From an uncultured Christensenella sp. (GTDB taxonomy: Bacteria > Bacillota > Clostridia > Christensenellales > Borkfalkiaceae), in the NCBI GenBank assembly GCA_910585785.1, contig CAJUEV010000020.1:1-19474 (forward strand): 19,474 nt of DNA, read 5' to 3'. The translations under genes were made by a program, and so were the position numbers. Numbering within the stretch: position 1 is the first letter of the stretch; every line of letters begins with the position of its first letter. Shown one piece after another: positions 1 to 5,796 of this stretch. Under the pieces are notes generated by a model, which did not search any database, had not been told where the DNA came from, and saw only the letters and a program-made list of their open reading frames with translations.

Positions 1-2
1 TT

Positions 3-77
3 TGGCTGGGGTGGCAGGATTTGAACCTACGAATGCGGGAATCAAAATCCCGTGCCTTACCGCTTGGCGACACCCCA
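3..77 (-). tRNA. tRNA-Gln (anticodon TTG)
   Basis: The reverse complement folds as a full cloverleaf with acceptor arm TGGGGTG/CACCCCA, a D arm, an anticodon loop TTTTGAT with anticodon TTG, and a T arm containing GGTTCAAAT. The discriminator base is G and CCA is encoded (positions 3-5). It is the last of four tRNAs visible in a leftward transcription unit, and the unit may continue beyond the window edge. Confidence 0.95.
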
Positions 78-107
78 ACGTCAGGCGAAGCCGCTATAAA
101 AAAGTAA

Positions 108-184
108 TGGGGCGGGCGACAAGTTTCGAACCTGCTACCTCCAGAGCCACAATCTGGCGCTCTCCCGATTGAGCTACGCCCGCC
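108..184 (-). tRNA. tRNA-His (anticodon GTG)
   Basis: The cloverleaf on the minus strand has anticodon stem CCAGA/TCTGG around loop TTGTGGC, giving anticodon GTG. The acceptor arm GCGGGCG/CGCCCGC is extended by an encoded G at position -1 opposite C73, which is the bacterial tRNA-His identity feature. CCA is encoded. It lies 6 bases downstream of tRNA-Arg in the same unit. Confidence 0.95.
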
Positions 185-190
185 ATATTA

Positions 191-267
191 TGGTGCGCCC
201 GGAGAGACTCGAACCCCCGACACACGGCTTAGAAGGCCGTTGCTCTATCCTGCTGAGCTACGGGCGC
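191..267 (-). tRNA. tRNA-Arg (anticodon TCT)
   Basis: On the minus strand the acceptor arm is GCGCCCG/CGGGCGC. The anticodon stem ACGGC/GCCGT closes loop CTTCTAA, so the anticodon is TCT, which reads AGA/AGG arginine codons. The T loop is TTCGAGT, the discriminator is A and CCA is encoded. It is separated from tRNA-Gly by 41 bases. Confidence 0.95.
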
Positions 268-308
268 GTAAGCATTCGAAGTTGCGCGCTTAAACCTTTT
301 AAAAGCGT

Positions 309-382
309 TGGAGCGGGTGATGGGAATCGGACCCACGCAACCAGCTTGGAAGGCTAGTGTTCTACCATTGAACTACACCCGC
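309..382 (-). tRNA. tRNA-Gly (anticodon TCC)
   Basis: On the minus strand the acceptor arm is GCGGGTG/CACCCGC, the D arm has the short AATGGTAGA type loop, and the anticodon loop CTTCCAA gives anticodon TCC. The discriminator is T and CCA is encoded. It is the promoter-proximal tRNA of the four. Confidence 0.95.
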
Positions 383-445
383 ATAGTTTGCTTAGCGGCA
401 AACGTTGAGTGAATTTAATTGCCCGCTGCAACTCAATGCTAAAAA

Positions 446-474
446 ATTATAGCAAATGAAAAAATTGATGTCAA
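446..474 (-). promoter_or_regulatory. Perfect consensus sigma-70/A promoter of the tRNA operon
   Basis: On the minus strand TTGACA (469-474) and TATAAT (446-451) are separated by exactly 17 bases, so both hexamers match the housekeeping consensus in full. The expected start point is near 439, about 57 bases upstream of tRNA-Gly. The A/T-rich stretch upstream of the -35 could act as an UP element. No terminator-like hairpin is seen between the promoter and the first tRNA. Confidence 0.92.
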
Positions 475-596
475 CTTATTTTTTAGCGGTTTTACGACAA
501 ATTAAAAATAAAAAATTATATTGTCAAGCGCGTTTGGGTTTTAAGGTTTGAATATTTGCAACGTTGCGCGCACTGTCAATAATTCTTAAAAAACTG

Positions 597-625
597 TTGC
601 ATAATCGAAGCGGGTATGATAATAT
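597..625 (+). promoter_or_regulatory. Predicted extended -10 promoter for the LRR lipoprotein gene
   Basis: TTGCAT (597-602) and TAATAT (620-625) are 17 bases apart, and TGA directly precedes the -10 hexamer, giving an extended -10 (TGn). The predicted start is near 632, which leaves a leader of about 130 bases containing two overlapping palindromes before the start codon at 762. The call rests on motif match and position only. Confidence 0.6.
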
Positions 626-647
626 AAATCAAACGAAAAATTATTTT

Positions 648-689
648 ATAAGGGACGTCCCTTATTTGCGTTGCCGGCAACGCAAATAA
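648..689. promoter_or_regulatory. Two overlapping perfect palindromes in the leader of the LRR lipoprotein gene
   Basis: Positions 648-665 form an 18-base perfect palindrome centred on GGGACGTCCC. Positions 662-689 form a 28-base perfect palindrome centred on GTTGCCGGCAAC. They share four bases (662-665), so as RNA the two stems would compete at their edges, and as DNA they could be operators. The start codon is 72 bases downstream. The 10-base core GGGACGTCCC occurs again at 4905-4914. The function is unknown. Possible roles are an operator pair, an RNA hairpin affecting the leader, or the end of an inactive small mobile repeat. Confidence 0.6.
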
Positions 690-761
690 AAACATTTAAT
701 TGTTTAAAAAAATTTAATTATAAGCGGGGCGGACCGAACTAAATAAAAAAAGGAGCAAAGT

Positions 762-2942
762 ATGAAGAAAAACAAAATTTTGATTTTCACCCTTTCGGTT
801 ACCGCGGTTTGCAGCGCGGCTGTCGGGCTTGCCGCTTGCGGAGTGCCGCAACTTCCCCCGCCGCCACCGCACGTTCATTCTTATACCGCTTACGGTTACG
901 ACGACCAGCGGCATTGGCGCGTTTGTCCTGACGACAACGAAAGGGACGAAACGTCTTACGGTAATCACGATTTTTCAAACGGCGATTGCGTTTGCGGGAA
1001 AAAGAGCCCTGTTGCGGAACACGTGCACGATTGGGCGAAAGAGTGGAGTACCGACGTGCACTATCACTGGCACGAGTGTTCGGGCTGCGACGAACGCGAA
1101 AATCAGGCGGAGCACAGCACCGATAACGACGAATACGTGTTTGAAGCGGCGGACGAAACGGGACATTGGCACGTGTGCAAGGTGTGCGGCGAAGACTATG
1201 CCAAGAAAGAGCACAGCGCCGGCTTTAAAGAGCGCGACGAAAAGGGGCATTGGACTGCGTGCCATCACTGCGATTATAAAATAGGATACGAGGACCACGT
1301 TTTCGGCGATAACGACAAGTGTTCGTGCGGGTACGACCTTGCCGGTACGGAAGGACTTGTTTTCGAACTGAATGCGGGCGGCTATGCCTACGTACTTAAA
1401 AGCGCCGCCGACGCCGTTGCGGAAGATATTGTTATTCCTTCAACATATAATGGGTTATACGTGGCAGAAATTGCCTCGGGCGCGTTTGACGGTTGCGCTA
1501 CGGTAAAAAGCATAAGAATCTCTCCTACCGTAAGTAAGATAGGCTCTAACGCGTTTAGCGGATGTAAAGCGATAACAAGCATAGAGCTTCCTTCGGGTAT
1601 AAAAAGCGTTGCCACGTCCGCTTTCAACGGTTGCGAAGCGCTTGAATGTATAACTGTAAAAGGCGGCGAAAGCGAGTTGTTTGCCGCGGTGGACGGTATT
1701 CTATACTCGATAAATTCTTCGGGAAGTATGTCCGTAATCAGTATACCCGTTGCCGTAAAGGGCGTTGTCAATATTCCCGATAAAGTTACTACAATCGAAA
1801 ACGACGCGTTTAAAAACCGTGCGAAGTTGCAAAAAGTTGTGTTCGGCGAGGAAAGCAAGGCAACTTCATTCGGGTTGAACGCTTTCAGCGGGTGCGCGGA
1901 ATTGACGGAGATAGTTTTACCGAAAAATTTGAAAACTATAAGAGATTACTGTTTTCAAAATTGCAGAAAACTTACCGCAATAGAGCTTCCTTCCGGCGTT
2001 ACGAAAATTGAACAAAGTACCTTTTCGGGATGCAGCGAACTTTCGACGGTTAATCTTCCTTCCGCGTTGAAGGAAATAGGCTCGTCTGCGTTTATGAGTT
2101 GCAAAAAACTTACTCAAATACACATTCCCGCGTCCGTCACTTCACTTGGCAAGTACGCTTTTTTTGGGTGCTTGGAACTTGTAGAGGTTAAATTTGAGGA
2201 GGGATGCCAAATTTCCGCAATATCTGACAGCACGTTTATGAGCGACCGTTTGCTGAAAACAATAAACATTCCTTCGGGCGTAAAAACCATAGGCAATATG
2301 GCGTTTCAGAACTGTATGGCGCTAAGCGGCATAACGTTACCCGAAGGTTTGCAAAAAATAGGCGACAGCGCATTTTATAATTGCAACAATTTAAAGCGCA
2401 TAGAAATTCCCGACAGCGTTACCGGGTTGGGGGTGTCCGCCTTCACCGCTTGCACGCAGTTAAGCGAGGTTGTGTTCGGTGAGGGCAGCCAACTTAAAAC
2501 AACGGGTACGGCAAGTTTCAACAGATGCGTTTCTTTGACTTCAATAACTTTGCCCGATTCGCTTGAAACAATAGGAAGTTCGCTTTTTGTCGGTTGTGCC
2601 AACTTGGCGGAAATAAATATCGGCGCAAACAGCAATATAAAGACTATCGGAAACTTAGCGTTCAGCGGTTGCGCCGCGCTTGAATACATTGTAATTCCCG
2701 TACTTACCGTGCCGGAAACGGGCAACTCGATAGGCAATACAATATTTGCGGGTTGTGAAAAACTGACTAAAATTTATTATACGGGAACGAAGGCGGAATG
2801 GGAGGCTTTGAAAATAGACCCCAAGGACGAGGAGTTGCCAACGGACGCAAGACTTGGTTTTTATTATGAAAATCAGGCGGACGTGCCTGCGGACGGCGGA
2901 AGTTATTGGCATTTTGTAGACGGAAAGCCTGCGCAATGGTAA
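762..2942 (+). CDS. Surface lipoprotein with His/Cys units and BspA-type leucine-rich repeats
   Basis: This is a 726-residue exported protein. The N-terminus has Lys residues, a hydrophobic core and lipobox LAAC (residues 23-26), predicting lipidation at Cys26 and anchoring to the outer face of the membrane. After a proline-rich linker, residues about 37-190 carry four or five units containing HWxxC or HxxxCxxC pairs and DHxF-type elements, resembling repeated small metal-binding knuckles. From about 215 to 660 there are about 17 LRR_5 (BspA/TpLRR) units of about 23 residues with the signature IPxxVxxIGxxAFxxC. The C-terminus ends in a tail with YYTGTKAEW and YWHFVDGKP, often seen at the end of such proteins in gut Clostridia. 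AGGAG (751-755) lies six bases before the ATG. The likely role is adhesion or ligand binding, but the partner cannot be deduced. The gene is monocistronic, with a terminator directly downstream. Confidence 0.9.
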   Translation: MKKNKILIFTLSVTAVCSAAVGLAACGVPQLPPPPPHVHSYTAYGYDDQRHWRVCPDDNERDETSYGNHDFSNGDCVCGKKSPVAEHVHDWAKEWSTDVHYHWHECSGCDERENQAEHSTDNDEYVFEAADETGHWHVCKVCGEDYAKKEHSAGFKERDEKGHWTACHHCDYKIGYEDHVFGDNDKCSCGYDLAGTEGLVFELNAGGYAYVLKSAADAVAEDIVIPSTYNGLYVAEIASGAFDGCATVKSIRISPTVSKIGSNAFSGCKAITSIELPSGIKSVATSAFNGCEALECITVKGGESELFAAVDGILYSINSSGSMSVISIPVAVKGVVNIPDKVTTIENDAFKNRAKLQKVVFGEESKATSFGLNAFSGCAELTEIVLPKNLKTIRDYCFQNCRKLTAIELPSGVTKIEQSTFSGCSELSTVNLPSALKEIGSSAFMSCKKLTQIHIPASVTSLGKYAFFGCLELVEVKFEEGCQISAISDSTFMSDRLLKTINIPSGVKTIGNMAFQNCMALSGITLPEGLQKIGDSAFYNCNNLKRIEIPDSVTGLGVSAFTACTQLSEVVFGEGSQLKTTGTASFNRCVSLTSITLPDSLETIGSSLFVGCANLAEINIGANSNIKTIGNLAFSGCAALEYIVIPVLTVPETGNSIGNTIFAGCEKLTKIYYTGTKAEWEALKIDPKDEELPTDARLGFYYENQADVPADGGSYWHFVDGKPAQW

Positions 2943-2972
2943 TTTAAAAATTTAATAAGTTTAAAACGCAAA

Positions 2973-3018
2973 GCGGGCGGGGCCTTTTAAAGCCCCGCCC
3001 GCGTTTAATATTTTTTTA
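2973..3018. terminator. Bidirectional intrinsic terminator between convergent genes
   Basis: An 11-base-pair all-G/C stem (2973-2983 with 2992-3002) closes an 8-base A/T loop. It is followed on the plus strand by a T-rich tract (3004-3018). On the minus strand the hairpin is followed by GTTTTAAA. It lies between the stops of the lipoprotein gene (2942) and the convergent secreted-protein gene (3020), so it probably terminates both. Confidence 0.85.
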
Positions 3019-3019
3019 T

Positions 3020-4342
3020 TTATTTTTTGTTTTTGCGTTTTTTGTCCGAAGTGAATACGTACGTCACGTAACCGACGGCGGAAAGGGCAAGCACTATTAC
3101 AACCAAAATCAAAACCACGGTTTTTATGTTGTTGCTTGTATCCGGTGAAGGGTCGTCAGTCTTGTTTTCGTCGTTGTTTTCCTGCTTTTCAAACACAAAC
3201 GCGAAGGGGACGTAACCCGTAATATCTTTTCCGTTTTCATCCTTTAAAACGTTTCCGTCCGCGTCGGTAAACGCTATTTTGTAATAGTCGTTGTCAAGTT
3301 CGGGGTTGGTCGATTTTAAAGCGCAGCCCAAAACCTTTACGCTTTGTCCCCAAGCCGCTTTATAGGTTTTGCAGGGGGAAGAAACGCACGGCGCGGAGTA
3401 AATATAGTCCGCGGGCACGTTTATTTGCGCCGACGTGAATTGCGGCTGCGATAACTGCCTTTGCGTTACCGCGGCGGAAGCGAGTTTTATATAAAACTTG
3501 TCGCCAAGGCGAATTATGTGCGCGTTGCCCGTTTCGCACAGCAAAAGCGCGCTTGCGTTTGCGCTGAAACCCTCGTCCTCGCCGACTTTATAGGTTTTGC
3601 CAACGGTGAAAAAGTCCGAAGGCGTTATTGTGGATTTATCGAAGTTTTTATCGTCAAGTTTAACTTCCGTCAGGTATTCGCCGTCGGTAAGAATGGTAAA
3701 GTTGGGCGCTTCAAGGTTGTAAGCGTCAAGCAAAGTTACGGTGTCGCCCACCGTAATTGTTTCGGTAGGGGAAAAGTCGGCAAATTCAAACGCAATTGTT
3801 TCGGTTTTGTCGGGCGGGATAATTTTGTTTAAAAAATTCCCGTTTACGGCGTAAACCGCGCCGTCGAAAACTTTCAGGTTTGAAAAGTTACCTTGCACGT
3901 CAACGTGGGTGCCTGTTCTGTCGGTGGTTTCTATAACGCCGTCCGGTTTTATTAAATACGAGTATCCGCCTATGGCTACGGGAAGTTCGGTTTCGGTTAT
4001 TTCGTGCTCCAAAGAATTCCCGTTTAAATCGTAAACCACGCCGCCCGTCGTCTTATAGCAAAATTTGCCGTCCACGTAGTCCAAAGCGGCTATTTCAACC
4101 CCAAATTCGTAATATTCGGGCTTGTCGCCGCTGAATATTGCGATTTTTTTATCGGTCGCAAACGCGTATTTGTCTTCGCCTACGGCGTAATCGGTAAGCG
4201 CGCACGCCTCAAACGTTTGCGGATAAAAAGTTTTCTGCGGGGCGTTTTCGGCTCCGGCGGCAAGTCCGCCGCCAAGTACCGCCGCAGAAGCGGTTGCCGC
4301 GGACAGGATTGATGAAATTGTCAACGCTGCTAATTTTTTCAC
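3020..4342 (-). CDS. Secreted, C-terminally membrane-anchored protein with SH3-like segment, predicted leaderless GTG start
   Basis: This 440-residue protein is not matched to a named family. It has a signal peptide (KK then a hydrophobic Ala/Leu-rich stretch, cleavage probably after GAENA). The long central part has short beta-strand repeats such as KFCYKTTGGVVYDLNGN, which suggests a beta-propeller-like or beta-rich ectodomain. A segment near residues 325-400 (YIYSAPC...YYKIAF...GYVPFAF) looks like an SH3-like fold. An acidic linker, one transmembrane helix near residues 410-430 and a Lys-rich cytoplasmic tail follow. An in-frame ATG at 4429 would add 29 residues before the signal peptide, so GTG at 4342 is preferred. 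No Shine-Dalgarno lies at normal spacing, and the -10 box ends six bases before the GTG. The architecture resembles the minus-strand protein at 5048-5734. The ligand and role are unknown. Confidence 0.72.
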   Translation of the reverse strand: MKKLAALTISSILSAATASAAVLGGGLAAGAENAPQKTFYPQTFEACALTDYAVGEDKYAFATDKKIAIFSGDKPEYYEFGVEIAALDYVDGKFCYKTTGGVVYDLNGNSLEHEITETELPVAIGGYSYLIKPDGVIETTDRTGTHVDVQGNFSNLKVFDGAVYAVNGNFLNKIIPPDKTETIAFEFADFSPTETITVGDTVTLLDAYNLEAPNFTILTDGEYLTEVKLDDKNFDKSTITPSDFFTVGKTYKVGEDEGFSANASALLLCETGNAHIIRLGDKFYIKLASAAVTQRQLSQPQFTSAQINVPADYIYSAPCVSSPCKTYKAAWGQSVKVLGCALKSTNPELDNDYYKIAFTDADGNVLKDENGKDITGYVPFAFVFEKQENNDENKTDDPSPDTSNNIKTVVLILVVIVLALSAVGYVTYVFTSDKKRKNKK

Positions 4343-4649
4343 GGTTGAATTATAACACACCTTTAAATTATTTGTAAACTGTTTTGCGCGGTAACCGTTT
4401 TGCGCCGCGCACGCAATATAACGCCGCAAAAAATGTTTTTGTAGCGCAAGTTCGCCCTAAGTAGCGGCAAAGTAACGCTTTTTTTTAACAAAATTTTTAA
4501 AATTATTTTTTAATTATGCGCTTTCTGTCATATTTTCGCGGTTAGAATATAAACGAAAACAAAACATTTGTTTATATTTTGTTTGCGGGTTCGGGAATTT
4601 TTTAAGTCCGTTTCCCGCGGATTAAAATATTTAGGGTCAGGGTAGGTAA
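4343..4649. other. Intergenic region between divergent genes
   Basis: This 307-base region holds the minus-strand promoter at 4349-4378. Its remainder is A/T-rich. Near 4464-4489 there is a weak AGCG/CGCT hairpin followed by eight T residues. Inverted elements CGGGAA (4592-4597) and TTCCCG (4612-4617) precede a weak plus-strand -10 candidate TAAAAT (4623-4628). No further gene or RNA is recognised. Confidence 0.5.
4349..4378 (-). promoter_or_regulatory. Promoter placing transcription start on the GTG start codon
   Basis: On the minus strand TTTACA (4373-4378), an 18-base spacer and TATAAT (4349-4354) are seen, with TGT before the -10 (extended -10). The base seven positions past the last T of the -10 is 4342, which is the G of the predicted GTG start. 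The nearest purine-rich stretch, AAGG, lies within the promoter about 15-19 bases upstream, so it would not be transcribed. This predicts a leaderless mRNA. Confidence 0.7.
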
Positions 4650-5096
4650 ATGAAAAGCAAACGGCTTTTAAACTTTTATTTTAAGGCGGAAAGCCTGAAC
4701 AGGACGCTGGACAATTTAATAACCAAATACGCTTTGGCTTCCGTCGATTTTACGCGGGGTTGCGAGTATTATGCGCAAAAAATTTGTTCGCTTATATATG
4801 TCAAACGCAAGTTGGGGGAACTGTGGCGGTATCTTGACGGAGTGATTTGCAAGTTTACCGATGAGGAAAAACGGGTTTTGCGGTTTTACGGCGGGCTGAG
4901 GGGAGGGACGTCCCGCCTGTCCGCTGATAAAAAACGCGTTATAAAGAGGGTTGCCGTCAAGTTTGCGCGCAGGGCGCGAAATATACAAAGTTATGCCGAG
5001 GGAACGGCGATTGCGGGAGAGTATTATTCGCTTTTGTCCGCGGGGGACTATTGCGGAGGGATTACCGTTTTGACGGAGCGTTTTCCCGTTATGTAA
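4650..5096 (+). CDS. Small basic helical protein, function unknown
   Basis: This 148-residue protein has no signal peptide, is rich in Lys/Arg and Tyr, and appears all-helical. The most distinctive part is residues about 50-110: W-R-Y-L-D, then DEEKRVLRFYGG, then SADKKRVIKRVAVKFARRARN. A basic helical pair of this kind would suit nucleic-acid binding, loosely reminiscent of the sigma-like ArpU/RinA phage regulators, but no family assignment can be defended. AGGGTAGG just upstream of ATG 4650 is a moderate ribosome binding site. The gene stands alone on the plus strand. Its 3' end overlaps the 3' end of the convergent gene at 5048 by 49 bases, and it lies about 700 bases upstream of the phage cassette. 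Residues near 85-89 are encoded by DNA containing the palindrome GGGACGTCCC. Confidence 0.6.
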   Translation: MKSKRLLNFYFKAESLNRTLDNLITKYALASVDFTRGCEYYAQKICSLIYVKRKLGELWRYLDGVICKFTDEEKRVLRFYGGLRGGTSRLSADKKRVIKRVAVKFARRARNIQSYAEGTAIAGEYYSLLSAGDYCGGITVLTERFPVM

Positions 5097-5734
5097 ATTA
5101 TTATTATCGCCGCCGCGGCAGCCGCCGAAACAACTATCGCGGCAATCAAAGCGGCGTTGCCGCCGCCCTTTTGCGCGGGCGCCACGGTGGGCTTATCGGG
5201 CAGGGGGTTAAGCGGATAATCTTCAATTACCCGCGGGATATAGCCGAACTTATCGTTGCACAACACGTACGAGCAGGAGGTTTTTCCCACTTCGTACACT
5301 CCGTAGAACGCGGCGGTAACTTCTATATCGCCCAGCGACGGAAGCATACCGGAGGCTTCGTCCGTGTGGTAAACGATGGTAATAGGGGCGTGAAGGTATG
5401 TATTTTCAAGCGGCGTATCGCAGGGGATTAAATCGGCTTTAAGGCAATATCCTTCAACGGCGCGGTATATGCCGTTGTCCTCGGCGTATTTTACGCGGAA
5501 CCAGTCCTTTTCCTCGCTTAAAATTTCAACGCAATACGTTTGCGGAATTTGAAAAAGCGCGGTTTTTTCGTCAGGTTTTTCGCAGAAATACGCACTGCTT
5601 CCCAAATCGGCGTACGCGTATTTTTTTATTTCGGGCGAGTCGCCGTCAGCGTGCGCGGATAAATTTGAAAAGTCCGCCGCGATAAATATTAAAGTAGTTA
5701 AAACAAGGCATATTACCGCCTTAAACACCTTCAT
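5048..5734 (-). CDS. Secreted, membrane-anchored SH3-like domain protein
   Basis: This 228-residue protein has a signal peptide (MKVFK then a hydrophobic stretch, cleavage probably near SAHA at residues 26-29). It has a first SH3-like region at residues about 40-105 (YFCEKPDEKTALFQIP, DWFRVKY, GYCLKADLIP) and a second at about 115-175 (GVYEV, YVLCNDKFGYIPR). A Pro/Lys linker, an Ala/Ile-rich transmembrane helix near residues 194-215 and a short basic tail follow. SH3b-type domains usually bind cell-wall peptides or sit in wall-associated proteins, so a surface role is likely. The architecture matches the larger neighbour at 3020-4342. No Shine-Dalgarno precedes the ATG, and a TATAAT box lies eight bases upstream. 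The gene is divergent from the phage cassette and shares only a short spacer with it. Confidence 0.75.
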   Translation of the reverse strand: MKVFKAVICLVLTTLIFIAADFSNLSAHADGDSPEIKKYAYADLGSSAYFCEKPDEKTALFQIPQTYCVEILSEEKDWFRVKYAEDNGIYRAVEGYCLKADLIPCDTPLENTYLHAPITIVYHTDEASGMLPSLGDIEVTAAFYGVYEVGKTSCSYVLCNDKFGYIPRVIEDYPLNPLPDKPTVAPAQKGGGNAALIAAIVVSAAAAAAIIIIYITGKRSVKTVIPPQ

Positions 5735-5742
5735 ACCGCAAC

Positions 5743-5748
5743 ATTATA
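5743..5748 (-). promoter_or_regulatory. -10 box immediately upstream of the SH3-like protein gene
   Basis: TATAAT on the minus strand lies eight bases before the ATG at 5734, predicting a start near 5736 and a leader of about two bases. No good -35 hexamer is present at 16-18 bases spacing, so this is a weaker case than the two leaderless promoters elsewhere in the window. Confidence 0.4.
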
Positions 5749-5796
5749 AATAGATTAACACTGAAAATTTTGGGGAATTTTGTAAAAAAAGGTCTT

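Noticed and set aside
169..357. A 62-codon plus-strand open frame across the tRNA region
   Set aside because: It runs antisense through tRNA-His, tRNA-Arg and tRNA-Gly, which fold fully. No ribosome binding site supports it.
4464..4489. Terminator-like AGCG/CGCT hairpin followed by eight T residues
   Set aside because: The stem has only four base pairs with a long loop, and no plus-strand gene ends nearby, so there is nothing for it to terminate.
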